DNA of 64,000 nt from Gossypium raimondii (lineage: Eukaryota; Streptophyta; Magnoliopsida; Malvales; Malvaceae): assembly GCF_025698545.1 (NCBI RefSeq), contig NC_068569.1, positions 5,766,001-5,830,000 on the forward strand, written 5' to 3'. The first letter of the stretch is position 1; each line of letters starts with the position of its first letter. The position numbers and the translations under genes were made by a program. Positions 36,340 through 47,794 of this stretch are shown here, in pieces. Below the pieces are notes generated by a model. It was not told the origin of the DNA. It made no database searches and saw only the letters and a program-made list of their open reading frames with translations.

Positions 36340-37170
36340 TAGGGTTAGGGTTTTGGGCTTTGGATTTAGGGTTAAGGTTTTGGAGTTTTTAGGTTTAGGG
36401 TTTTAAAGAAAAAATTAAATAAATAAAGGATTAGGGATTAGGGTTTCTTAATTAAATTAATTATAAAATTTTTAAAATTAGATTAGGGTTTTGTGTTTAT
36501 GGTTTTTAAGGAAAAAATTAATTAAATTAGGGTTTAGGATTACTTGAGTAAATTAATTATAAATTTTTAAAAAAATCAGATTAGGGTTTAGTGTAGAGAT
36601 GTCCATGGCGGGCTGGCCCGACGGCCCGTCCGAAATATGTGAGGGTTTGGGTAAAAATATAGGCCCGAAATATGGGTTTGGGCAAAAAACAATGCCCGTT
36701 TAGAAAATAGGCCGGGCCTCGGGCACCGCTTTTTAGGCCCGGGCCCGGCTTGGATCGAATATAATAAAAATATATATTTTTAATTTTTAAATTTTTAAAT
36801 ATTTTTAAAATACTTTTTTTAATTTTTTTAAAAATAAATTTTTGGTGCTTATTAAAAAGTGGGTCGGGCCGAGCTCGGGCTTAGGAATTTTTTCCCGGGC
36901 CAGGCCTGGACAAAATTTTAGGCCCATATTTCGGGCTCGGTCGGGCTTGGGCCTAGGATGAGGGTCGAATTTTTTTTTGGGCCCGGCCCGGCCGATGGAC
37001 ACCTAGTTTAGTGTTAAGGGTTTTTAAAGAAAAATCAAATAAATTAGGGTTTATGGTTACTTGAGTAAATTAATTATAAATTTTAAAAAATAGATTAGGG
37101 TTTAAGGTTTAAGGTTTTTAAGGAAAAACTAAAATAAATTAGGGTTTGGGGTTTAGGGTTACTTAATTAA
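36340..37170. repeat. Degenerate telomere-like TTTAGGG repeats inside the Mutator element
   Basis: Repeated GGGTTTAGGGTT, TTAGGGTTAGGGTTTT and AAATTAGGGTTTA-type strings are spread over about 830 bp, interrupted by the MITE at 36,594-37,005. They are irregularly spaced with longer AT-rich units between, so this is satellite-like sequence of the element rather than a real telomere tract. Confidence 0.6.
36594..37005. mobile_element. hAT-type MITE nested in the Mutator element
   Basis: A 412-bp element with an 8-bp target duplication GTTTAGTG (36,586-36,593 and 37,006-37,013), the length typical of hAT. The ends are inverted: TAGAGATGTCCATGGCGGGC on the left and, read inward from the right, TAGGTGTCCATCGGCCGGGC. 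Both arms are rich in GGCCCG. The interior is AT-rich. An ORF of 65 codons at 36,805-37,002 (-) is only the GC-rich arm read in one frame. Confidence 0.8.
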
Positions 37171-37621
37171 ATTATTTGTTAATTTAAAATAAAAGCTCTC
37201 GAGCCATACAAGTAGATCATGTCCAAATCGCAATAGTTGAACGTTATTGTAAAAAACTATATTGTATTATTTATATTTTAAATGAAATAATATAGAAATA
37301 CTCAAAATATTGTCTTATTTAAAAGAATTTATATTTTATTAAAAATATTAAAGTAAATTACAATTACTTTATTTAAAACAATGTTTTATTTTATTAAATG
37401 GAATAATATAGAAATATTCAAAATATTGTCTTATTTAAAAGAATTTATATTTTATTAAAATATAAAAGTAAATTTCTATATTATTACATGAAATAATATA
37501 AAAATATTCAAAATGTTTGTATAAATATATTAAAATAAAAATCGATCTCTGTGCTTGCCGGATTCAGTGCCACATGGTGGTCGTTGACGGTTACGCGCTA
37601 GATTCCTCATTTGTCCAACTT

Positions 37622-39546
37622 CTAGTGGGGGTTGTGGTTGCTCTGGGGGGATTCTGGTTCCTCCGGTAGGGGATCTGGTTGTCGGTGTTGGGAGGATGAC
37701 CCACATTGATAGAATAGTGACTGTGGAGGTGTTTGCATCACCGACGACGAAGGTTTTTGAAACCTATAAGGTGATGGGGATTGGTAAAAAGAAGAGCTCC
37801 CCGACGGCCCCTCGTGCGACGGTGGCCTATAGATCGGCAGTCCACTCGTTGTAATCGAAAATGGAGATGAATCGGGCCATTGACTCCCACTTGCCATAGG
37901 ACTAGAAAAATGAAACATATAAGGGTTAGGATACATAAAAGGGCTAGGATACGCACCTGGCATCATCTGAAAAAGTTGTGTTGTGGGTGTCGTCGATTGA
38001 AGTGTTGGGCCGGGTGACTGTGTCGGTGCTGTTGCTGGGCCTGGTGATTGTGGGGGCGCTGTTGATGGGCCTGCGTCGTCGTCCTTTCTTCTTGGATTTA
38101 AAGGGCCACGTCGCTCCCTTTGGACACGCAATTGCCGCTGCCTCTCCTCTTCCGACAGTAAATACAGCTTGCCATGGATCCTAAACCATGGCATGCATTC
38201 CGGCATGCACGCTAATTCTGGAATGATGATCGATTCTCGAGTAGGTATATAATCATATCGATCTTCCCACATTTGGATATAGTGTAACCAGAAACTCAGC
38301 CAATTCGTATGCAATTGCCTAAGTCGATTCTGTGATGATCATCCAACACCTCAGGTGCCACGGGAATCAGTTGTTGGAATCCAAATTGCCGTAATACTTT
38401 GCCCGATTGGTGCATCTCCACGATTGCAAAGTTGACCAACGGGACTTTCACATGCCAAACATTCAGATTTTGGAAGTATTAATCCGGAATTACTGCTCGG
38501 ATTGCTGGATCCTCGTATGGTATCCATTGAAACTATATGAACATGATGGAAATATTAGTTATATACATAATACTAAATACGAATCGACTATCTCATTATG
38601 TATATCTATTTTATTTAATACTTGTGCTTCTGACCTTTGGTCTAATAGAAGTCGTATATCTTCAAGAGAGGTAAGTAATCGAGCATAACTTGCCGAATGG
38701 TTCCACCTAATTAAATAAATTTTTAGCATACGATTATAATTTAAATTTATGTAATAATTGTAAAATCTAATGTAAAATTTTCCTCGTTATGAGTGGGAAT
38801 GTATATGGGTGGTCCACTCGAGGACGTAAAAATGGAAAGTGAAACCGTGCCCATGACTGCAGTAGTAATAGGCAACCTCCGATTTTTGCTTTATTCGGTC
38901 GTGTCACCCTGCACATCTCCCAATACAATGTTGCCAACACGGCAGACCCCTAACTAATTTCACCAGCTGCTCTAAAATCAACGAGTTTCAGCAGCCATCT
39001 CAGATGTACAAGGTTCCGTGACAAGTCCGGCATCAGATAACCTCCAATTATCTCAAGAATGTATGCCCGAGCATATCAGATTCTTTCTAGTTCGGTAGAA
39101 TCATCATCCGGCTCCAGGGATGTGTCTCGTAACCAGCCCATCTCAATCCGACCTCCGTTAATATTCTCCGGAATAGCGCCCAACGTGATAGTACACTCTC
39201 CACATGGAAGATGGAATGTGTGCGTCTCGGGTCTCCACCTCTCTATCAACGCACTAATGAGTTTCGGGTCCAACTTGCATCCTCGGCCTACCGTCGCCAC
39301 GTGCCAAAAACCCGCTTCTCGCAGGTAATTCTCTATCAACGGTGACAGAGGACCATGCATATTACGGATATAGCATTGCAATATCCGATCTACAGACTTT
39401 TATAAGAAATAATAAAATAAAATTATTTAAAATTGCATAAATGAAAAAATCTTAAATAATATTTAAAAATTAAATTTAACACTTATCATTTTCATTTGTT
39501 TGACGGATATGTGCTTGTTATCGAGATAAATTAATTCTCCGGCCAT
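37622..39546 (-). pseudogene. PMD / MAIN-like protein gene carried by the Mutator element, degraded
   Basis: Read on the minus strand from ATG at 39,546: MAGELIYLDNKHISVKQMKM, then after an intron SVDRILQCYIRNMHGPLSPL and the PMD core (HVATVGRGCKLDPKLISALI, ERWRPETHTFHLPCGECTIT). Farther on comes ENINGGRIEMGWLRDTSLEP, and at the far end a 230-codon frame (37,622-38,314) with WEDRYDYIPTRESIIIPELA and a Pro/Ser/Gln-rich tail. This is the aminotransferase-like plant mobile domain, related to MAIN. The expected segment between TITL and the AIPENINGG region (EDVQLQLGLPVDG-type in relatives I recall) is missing, the donor after exon 1 reads ATAAGT instead of GTAAGT, and middle exons carry stops. 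Likely not functional. Confidence 0.65.
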
Positions 39547-39967
39547 TGCTAACACGATCAAATTTTTATGATTTAAAAAAATTCCAAAAAAAATAAAATT
39601 AGAGCTTTTTTTAAAATAATTAAAGAGAGCTTTAAGAGGAATTTGAGAGAAATATGAGAGAATATTGGAGAGAAATATGAGAGAATTTGAGAGAAATGAT
39701 TTAAGTGTGAAAAAAATAAAAGGGGGGTTTTATAGTTTTTTTTTACGGTTGGGGGGTACCAACGGCTATTTTTTTATCGTTGGTACTGTAGCGACACAGG
39801 AAAAGCGCTTCCTTGAGGAAGCGTTTTCCTGCTTTGTCACATGACAACGCGCTGACGTGGATGCGTTTTTTGGGAATTAGGCCATTCCGGTAATTAATGT
39901 TTTACCGGGTCCATTTTAGTAAGTTTTTAAAAAAAGGGCTTTTATTAGTATTTTTCCCTTTGTTTTA

Positions 39968-40700
39968 GGTATATGTTTGGAGTTTGTGGTATATTATCTT
40001 CAAGATGTAATAATATTATCTTCAAGATTTAAACTTATCCCGGAATGTGCCTTATCATTGCATCAAACTATTTATTAATAACAACCCAATTTTTGTCAAA
40101 GATTCTTATTAACTTTTTCTATATTTGGCTTTACTGATAACAAAATATAATACAAACAATAGATGGGAGATCTTTGAATCATAATCTTTAATTTCAAATG
40201 GATAGTCAAGTTCCAACGTGCTATGGTTCTTCCTTATCCCAATTCCATAGCCCATATGCCATACAAAACAATTTTATAAAACACGTAATAATTTGTGGAT
40301 AAGAAAAAAATAAACTGAAATTTCGATTCATATATGTTAACTATCATTTTTAAATATTATATAAATTAATTCTAAATTCAATAAACAATTTAAAAGCAAT
40401 GGCCAGAACTTGTCAAAAATAAATCATACCAAATTTACATGAAATAATTTCCAAACACAGATTTATATCTTCATTTTTTTCCTTAAAATATTCGTATTTG
40501 ATGTCTTATATATATTATATATATATATTCATAAATGGGGATAAGAATAGGCTATTGGAAGCGGTAAAAGGTCAGCTAAGAGGACTCACCGGCATTGACA
40601 TTCCTTTTGAAATTCTTTCACCATTATAAAGCTACAAAATCCAAAAGAACATACATGGAACAGAACCTATTCTTAGATAAGGAAAACAATGTCACATACC
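39968..40700. other. Intergenic, no gene seen
   Basis: AT-rich sequence between the Mutator element and the first miR169 promoter; probably contains upstream control sequence of that miRNA gene. Confidence 0.4.
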
Positions 40701-40722
40701 AAGTCAAAACATTTCATACCTC

Positions 40723-40730
40723 TATAAATA
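40723..40730 (+). promoter_or_regulatory. TATA box of the first miR169 gene
   Basis: TATAAATA 87 nt upstream of the mature miRNA. The same box sits at almost the same distance in the two other miR169 genes in this window. Confidence 0.7.
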
Positions 40731-40796
40731 GAGACTTGAAATCAAAGAATAAGCATCCCATCGGAGATTGGAAGAGAGGTCTAATATGGGGAAGCA

Positions 40797-40902
40797 GAGC
40801 CTTGTTTCATAGCCAAGAATGACTTGCCTACCCATCTCTCATTATTGGCTGGGAAGCTCACAAGCAAGCAGGCAAGCCAGTCTTGGCTAACTTGACAGGC
40901 TC
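40797..40902 (+). ncRNA. MIR169: miR169 precursor, copy 1
   Basis: The 5' arm holds a miR169-like sequence at 40,810-40,830 (TAGCCAAGAATGACTTGCCT plus A). The 3' arm at 40,871-40,890 (GGCAAGCCAGTCTTGGCTAA) pairs with it, and the stem continues outward from GAGCC at 40,797 to GGCTC near 40,902. The loop is about 40 nt. Compared with the usual miR169 sequence, base 9 is A instead of G and the last base is A. miR169 guides cleavage of NF-YA transcription factor mRNAs, acting in drought, nutrient and flowering responses. The transcript is nuclear and processed by DCL1. Confidence 0.85.
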
Positions 40903-41389
40903 TTTTCTCTCATGCTAGATCTTCTCTTCTTCTTTAATACATCATCACCTACCCTTTTCTAAATCTTCTATTAACAAATGCTACTTTTGATGGTTGGAGA
41001 TTTATGATTTATTCTAAGAGTTTTTGTAGGATTATGTATACTCTCCGGAATTTATGAAATATAAATCCATATTTTTCTATTCATATTCCACCTTTATGCT
41101 TTTGTTTATATGTGAACAACTTCTTTTTAGAAAAATGGGCTTCTTTTCCTTTTACAAAACAGTGAAAAGGAATAGAAATGAGATGTTAAATTCGAAAATT
41201 GATTTTTTTAGTGGTAATAGTTATGCTGTGAGTCAATATAATTTGAATTCAATCCTCTAATAATCTACCCTTACACTTAATTATCAAAATAAATAAATTA
41301 ATTAATATTTTAAGTTTCAAAATGATTTTTTTAGAAATAATAATTTTATTACGACAAACGAGAAAAGTACGTAACCAAGTCCCAAGCCG

Positions 41390-41990
41390 ATGAATTTACT
41401 TCATACACCCTGTTCTGACATCCTCTACTCTCATCGTACAGATCAGACATAGCATCATGACATAAAATCGAAAAAAGACTAGAAGGAGATTTTTCCCATT
41501 CAAAGTGGGTTGCATCAGATAATGCGTACGAGCCACTTTATTAGTTTTTCGACCAGTATAATAGGATATTTTGAAATTAAGAAGCAAGCGCTTGACAGTC
41601 TGAAATTAACATACTCAAATCAGAAATATCATTACCATCACACTTTAAAACCGAAATCACTCGGAGAATGTTACTCTCAATCATAATTCCGTCCATACGA
41701 AGAGTCTTCAATCAAGAAAGAGCTTCTTGGACCGCAAAGGCTTCAACAACCTTCTGCCCAAACAAACACGATAATGACCTGAAAGACCCTTAATGAACAC
41801 CGCCGGAGCTCCTTACAATTGCCGCAAAGCTGGTCGGCCGATCTCTCACAAAATTTGCTGCATCGACTTTACATTTATACCAACACAGAAGGGGCTTGGC
41901 CTGCAAATGGGATACAACTAAGGATAAAACGACAGCCGTCGACACATCCATATTCTTCCAACGGTACCTGTTTCTATAAAACCGTATACT
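41390..41990 (-). mobile_element. LINE ribonuclease H domain fragment
   Basis: On the minus strand frames read WYKCKVDAANF, RPTSFAAIVRSSGGVH, then VVEAFAVQEALS, LKTLRMDGIMIESNILRVIS and DGNDISDLSMLISDCQALAS, ending with a degraded SGSYALSDA-type motif. This is the complete order of the plant L1-type RNase H domain (W-K-NVDAA ... EA-A-EAL ... ESD---V ... I-DC). It is split by stops and frame changes and lacks reverse transcriptase, so it is a dead fragment. Confidence 0.65.
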
Positions 41991-42049
41991 TCATGGCACT
42001 ATCCGGCGAGTGAAAAAGCGAAACAATCACATCTGAAACAGAAGAATTT

Positions 42050-43300
42050 GAGAAATCAAGCCTAGCTAATTGCCAAACTTCAAAAGCTTTAATGATTTTT
42101 TATTTATTGATAAAACACATTTAGAACTAAAACGATAGTTTAGTGTTGCTTTTGAAAAATACAGTAAAAATAATAAATATATTATTACGGTATTTCAATA
42201 AAAGCATGAAAAAGTAATTTATTATAACTTATTATTAAAATTTTGATATATGAAATATATATTTTGAATATTTTAAGTAATTAATATTAATTATTTGTAA
42301 AATTCAATTTAATATATAAATTATATTTTAAATATTAAAATATAACCATTACAAATTAAAATACATAATTTATATATTTGAAATAAATTTTAATAAAAAT
42401 AATTTTATATCCAATATAAATATTACATAAAATACATTAAATTATAAATAAAGGTTAAAATATCATTTTACTCCAAAATTAATTTTCTCAAACCCAAAAA
42501 CTTAAAAGAGAAAAGTACTTTTAGCTATTTTTGTTTAAGTTTAAAAGTACTTTTAATTTCAAAATTGTAGTGAATAAAGCCTTTGAGTTCATAGCTAAAA
42601 TAAGTTCTAGAGATAAAATAGAAAGCTTTTTCCAAAAGCATAATGATAAGAATTTTATTTAAATATCATATTTCAAGAAAAAATAATCTCCTCACGATAG
42701 ATTTGCTTTGGAAGAATAACAATTTTGTACCATTAATTATGTGGTGCAATCGGAGTTTTACTTTAATTATATAAATCAAAGAATAGATGGGATTCATGTC
42801 ATGTGTATACAAATAAAAAAGGCTACTTGGATGCGTAAATTTTTTCAGATTAATACGAGTTTTGATTTTTTTTTTAAATGAAGAGTTTTCTGGGAGCTGA
42901 TTGAAAAAAATTTTAACGACCCATGTAATTATTTGTCTTATGAATGTTATTTAAGAAAATTTTGAAATTAAAATGAATGTTAATATATTTCTTGGTGGAT
43001 GTTTATAATATGATTGTACAGCTAATCTCTAGTTGTTTTATTTTTTTAATGAATTGTAAGTAGATATGCAAAGAAATAAATTAAAATTTAGCAAATTTTA
43101 TTTTCTTCAATTTTTAAGGTAGTGAGTAACTAATTAAAATTTTTAATTACATTTTGGTATTTGAATTTAATCATTATGGTTTATTATGATAATTGGATTG
43201 TTATTTTCTAATTGCTAAAAAGGTAAAAAGAAAAAAAAGATAAATTGTTAAAAAAGTAGAAGGACTAGCTGTGCAAATTGATTTAAATTTTGGTCCGAAA
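42050..43300. other. Intergenic, AT-rich; one possible MITE
   Basis: At about 42,120-42,650 the ends contain inverted GCTTTTG/CAAAAGC-type strings (GTGTTGCTTTTGAAAAA on the left, TTTTTCCAAAAGCATAATG on the right), which may mark a small DNA element. No gene seen. Confidence 0.3.
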
Positions 43301-43309
43301 TGATGTATA

Positions 43310-44930
43310 AGCAATAGTAAGAAGTTTGGGGGGCTGCAACCGCAGTCAGTGAAAGAGCAATTAGCCGAAGTTTCCTCCTCCATGGCGTAAATAAATCAGT
43401 CTCATATCTAATTATTTTTCTACGCGTAAACTCTTAGTTTAGCAGTCAATTTATTTGTTATTTATCACTCATCAGTACTTCTAATTGGTTTCTGGTCTAT
43501 AATTACACAGTTCCTAATTTTCATGCATATTGGTGCTTCTTTTCGAACCCAAAATACTTGGGGGTTTACAGTTTCAATATTTTATGCAGCTGAAGCAATT
43601 GTATCGGTGGCATTTTTTATTCCAAGCATAATTGTTCCTCAAATGGGCGATGGAAATATTTATACGTATCGAAAAATATTTACATTATTATATATTATCA
43701 TAAAATATTAGTCTAAATTAAAAGTGGTTTAATTTAGTTAAAGTTTATTTTTTTAAAAATGAAGAATCCAATATTAAAAAAAAAACACATTAATAGCAGT
43801 AGATTTGTTGGAAAAGTTGAGATTTCACTGATAATCATGTAGTTATTTGCAGTAAACTGGTACATTCCTGCAGCTGCAAGATATGAAAGTGCTACACCCG
43901 TGCCACCTTCTGTTATTAGCCACGGTGCTAACTGACTCTGTGACAACTCGGGTTCAAAAACATCTCCTTCACGTCCTCATACGGATCGCGATTTATCCAT
44001 TGCCCCGCCTGCTCTCCTGTCAAATGTGTTACCCTTTTTGGGTACCTATGAGTCCCACGCGGCCTTGTTGTATTGTGGAAAAGTCTATCACATCCTTGGT
44101 TCGAGCCAAGGGAGGCTTACTTTCGGAACACAATAAAGGGACTGGCGTGTAGGATGGTGCGGGAGAAATATCCTGAAACCCAGGTCGTTAGATAATCAAA
44201 CTATACTTCCCCAGTTTTGTACATTTAATTCGATTTCCCTCATTTTTTCAGGGAATTGGGGTTTTGCTCATGGTGCTCTTGGTTCAGTTACAGGCACTAC
44301 TGCATCCGTGTAATAAAACTTGAAACTTAGCAATTAAACATCATTGAAGTTTAGTTCATAGCAGGGATAATATCTGGTAGACTTTGCTCTTCAACACTAA
44401 AAACTTAGGCCTGCTGGCATTGACAAGTCAAATATCAGCTGGATTTATGATTTTCTTCTCTATATTTGATAAGCCAGTAGCTCAGCATTAACACTGTGTT
44501 AGTGTTTGGTAGGAGAGAAAATGGAAGGAAAATTGTCCACCTTTGCATTTCTTCCCCCTCCAAATCCATTCCTCACAATGAAGGAAAAATAACTTCTTCC
44601 ACTTCATATCAAGAATACATTAATCTATATAAGATGAATGTGCATTCCATGTCAAAAGCAGGAGCTTTAACTACTTTTTTCATTTCGTACTTCTTCCACT
44701 GAAGCAGCACTACAATTTCTTTCCTTTAATGAGTACCGATCTGTGGCTATTTTACGTCATTTTCCAACACAATTTGGATAGCTTTCTCATTTCTGTAACT
44801 TGAATAGTATTTTTCTTTCTTCATGGGTTTATCAGTTCTGCAGTACTTCAGAGAATATTTTCATGGTGGTTGGAGATCAGCTCATCTTACCGGTTTGGTA
44901 AGATTCCTGGAAAAATCACTCAACTCGTAA
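43310..44930. other. Exon-like segments of an unrecognised, probably decayed gene
   Basis: Several short segments are less AT-rich and have protein-like frames: on the + strand WGFTVSIFYAAEAIVSVAFF (about 43,558-43,620), NWGFAHGALGSVTGTTASV after an acceptor at about 44,253, and QYFREYFHGGWRSAHLTG near 44,845; on the minus strand GTGVALSYLAAAGMYQFTAN near 43,850-43,910. The first and last of these are hydrophobic and could be membrane segments. I could not join them into one gene and do not recognise a family. Confidence 0.2.
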
Positions 44931-45860
44931 TTTACTTATATATATTACCTTCACTAAAATAGTTCTCCTGAAAAACTAAAATAGTTTACATGTTATGAAT
45001 TTCATTTCCTTTTCTTAAAGTTATCAGTTATGCTGTAATTATTTTTATGCTTTTCTAAGTTATATATTTTTCCTAATTTTCATTTTCATGCTGCACTAGT
45101 ATTCAAGTTTTGAGTTCCAAATAATTCAATCCCAAATTTGGCCTTACATTAGTCATTGAATTATTAGCTACTAACACCTTCAAATGAAAAAACTCTGCCA
45201 TATTAAAAATGGGCCTCAAACAACAGTTTTTTTTTTACTCATTTATAAGATTTGGTTTCAGTAAAATCTGTCGAAATTTAGGACAAATGAAAACAGGCAA
45301 CTCGAGTGAGTGTCGGATATAGCTATGCGTAATTTCCATCATTGGTATCGAACGAGGTTATATTAGAAAACAAACGAAGCATAAAACGAATATTAGACCA
45401 AAGAAAGAAAAAAGATGGCAACTGAACATTTGTAATCTGCAATTTTCTCTTTTACTTCCATTGTTGCCTCTGCATAATTTTCAACTTTACTTAAAAGGAA
45501 AGAAGAATATATTCCAATAGGGATTCAATTAAAAGGGTAGACCAAAAATGGAAAGGCAGAGATATTGGACTGGGATTTTCATTTTGTAAAGCTAATTGAT
45601 GATTGCTCAACTTGTCCACTATCAACCCCTATTTTCTGTCACCAATTAAAAGAAAAAAAAAGAGTCAATGATTTCATCAAAAGATGTGGCTTTTCATTTG
45701 ATATCATAGATGTTTGATCCTATTTTTATTAATAAAATTCATCAAAAGAACATTTTCCTTGTGCAAGAATTCTCCATTCAAGACTACCAGAATATATTCC
45801 ATTTATATGGACAGTGACATAGCCATTAACAATGTCAACTAGAGTTTGCTTTTAAAAATA

Positions 45861-45868
45861 TATAAATA
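45861..45868 (+). promoter_or_regulatory. TATA box of the second miR169 gene
   Basis: TATAAATA 88 nt upstream of the mature miRNA, followed by ACCAAGAATTGTGTTCACC, which is shared with the third copy. Confidence 0.7.
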
Positions 45869-45929
45869 CCAAGAATTGTGTTCACCATTGGTGTGCATAA
45901 AAACTGAGAAGGAGAGAGGTCTTACATGA

Positions 45930-46080
45930 TGAAAAGAGTCGTGTTTGGTAGCCAATGATGACTTGCCTGCATCTTTCAAAGAGGTTCAAAATCTCTGTAT
46001 CAACCATGGAAAAGAACCAGAAGCTCTTTGTGAGGGTGCCAGGCAGTCACCTTGGCTAATCTAACAGGTTCTTGTCCCTC
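45930..46080 (+). ncRNA. MIR169: miR169 precursor, copy 2
   Basis: The miRNA-like sequence lies at 45,949-45,969 (TAGCCAATGATGACTTGCCT plus G) and its partner arm at 46,042-46,060 (GGCAGTCACCTTGGCTAAT). The loop is about 70 nt, longer than in copy 1. Base 8 of the mature sequence is T where the family has G; the opposite arm still carries the C-containing CACCTTGG, so this position is unpaired or mispaired in the hairpin. NF-YA mRNAs are the expected targets, but the change may weaken targeting. It derives from the same duplication as copy 3. Confidence 0.75.
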
Positions 46081-46130
46081 ATGTTAGACTTTCTCTGCTT
46101 TGTCAATTATCTATCTGAATTTATTTATTT

Positions 46131-47790
46131 TTTTATAAAAAAAAGGGGTCATAGTCTGATATATGAACAAACTGGGAAGATTCTCAGGTACTCAAAACTT
46201 TGGTATAATATGAAATGACATGTATTTCTGAGTATTTGCATAATCCAAAATAATAGTAATACATTGAAGTGATTTTGATTGAAATGAAGTTTTTGTGTGT
46301 TCACTGATCAAAAAGTTATGATAATGAGGCCTTGGCATTGGATCATGATAAAAAGGTAACACTAGTATCATACTAATAAATTCTGCAAATTTACATCTTG
46401 TAGATGCCATCAAGTATTGGATGACTTTTTAAATATACAGTGAAATTCTGCTCATTATAAATATTATATACATATTTATTCTGGGGCATGGCTGCTTTGT
46501 TTGGATGGTTATCTTGACAGTGTACTATGCTAAGCAAAGACTTAATTCCCATTGCTTGCTAACAATATTTTAGTTTTCCCTGATGAGATTTGGAAAACCC
46601 AGGGATCATATATTGTTTTTGCTTTGGAAGCAAAGTTTTCAGCTATGTTGAATCCAAAAGCTGGTTGGAGGTTGAGACTCAAAGGGGAAAGCCTTCATGG
46701 CAGATGAATGCTGCTATGCTATGTTGAAATTTGGATGAATAAAATTCTCATTTTACTTTTTTTTTTTTTGAAACAAAGTTATTTAGTTTTCAATAAATCG
46801 TATCGGGGAGTCATGAAAATGTAAACCCAACCATTTATAGATTTATATTTTCTTAAACATTTATATAGTTATTATAATTTGTTATGTCAATGTATTATTA
46901 TACAGTTATATAAATTTTAACGTATTACTAATTCATGTAATATAAGTTTTGATACAGAAAAGATGAAAATTTCACTTCCAACAAACAATCAGTGATGTGT
47001 ATTCTTTTATTGTCCTTTCAGTTCTTTTAAATACTGTATTCTCTCTTATGTTAGCACCTACTTTCACACTGTAGTATATTTGTATACAGAAAATATGCAG
47101 TTAAATCATTTGTATGTAAAATTTCTTTCTCAAAGGAGTTAAGTGTCTCTTTCAAATAAAAAGAATACTGAAGAAAGAAAGAAAAAGTTAATTAATTTTA
47201 CCAATTCAAACCTAAAATAAGAACTAACTACAAAATTTAATTTTTATATGCGAACAAATATATTATCAAGTATAATATCATATCAATTTATTATTTTATA
47301 TAATTTTGTAAAAATCACATTATTTTAAGTAATGAATATAATAAATATCGTGTAAATCAAAATCAAAATTTTAAAATATAAAAATTCATAAATTAAATTC
47401 ACACTTTATATATAATACAGACTAATAATAAAATTAAATTAAAGAGAAATAGATGAAAAGTGTACCCAAAGAACTTGGGAGAGATTAACTTGCATATACA
47501 GATGATTTCTTTTGGAATCAGGAATTCTAGTAGTGACCTATTGTTACCCTTTACTTAGACCTAATTCTACTAAGGTCCTAAGAAAAATTCCAAGTGAACT
47601 AATTATGTTATTCAGAAATGCTTTTAAACATATAAATTTTTTAAAAGATTAAATATACTATCATATAAACTCGAGTAAAAATACATGAGCATTATTTTTC
47701 AAATAAAAAATCAAATATGCTCTAGATATACTAAAATAACCTTACTTAGTGCACGTTGTATTCAATTTTGTTTTTGGCACAATTCAATAT
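46131..47790. other. Intergenic, no gene seen
   Basis: AT-rich sequence after the second miR169 gene. Short ORFs without signature. A region at about 46,500-46,740 is slightly less AT-rich and may be transcript tail. Confidence 0.4.
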
Positions 47791-47794
47791 AGCA

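Larger units (their letters stand above)
36168..39958. mobile_element. 3.8 kb Mutator-type element carrying a plant mobile domain (PMD) gene
   Basis: The element is 3791 bp and is flanked by identical 9-bp target duplications TTTGTTTTA (36,159-36,167 and 39,959-39,967), the length made by Mutator transposases. Its ends are inverted repeats of about 170 bp (36,168-36,338 and 39,789-39,958): GGGTAAAATACCAATAAAAG on the left, GGGAAAAATACTAATAAAAG read inward from the right. Both arms contain GCGCGTTGTCA and TTCCTCAAGGAAGCGCTTTT. No MuDR transposase is inside; the cargo is a PMD gene. It is non-autonomous by this evidence. A hAT-type MITE (36,594-37,005) has inserted within it. The arms are visibly diverged (roughly one difference in eight to ten bases by eye), so the insertion is not recent. 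Confidence 0.85.
45380..46130 (+). repeat. Left copy of a duplicated segment carrying miR169 (partner 49,350-50,000)
   Basis: Shared landmarks in the same order: TTGTTGCCTCTGCA; a stretch with CACTATCAA and TTTTTCTGTCA; ACCAGAATATATTCCATT; TATAAATACCAAG; CACCATTGGTGTGCATAAAA; and the whole miR169 hairpin. Divergence between the landmarks is considerable, so the duplication is old. Confidence 0.75.

Noticed and set aside
36805-37002. 65-codon ORF with Gly/Pro/Arg-rich sequence
   Set aside because: It is the GC-rich arm of the hAT-type MITE, a common source of false gene calls.
36340-37170. Interstitial telomere
   Set aside because: The TTTAGGG strings are irregular and lie within a transposon; no continuous tract.
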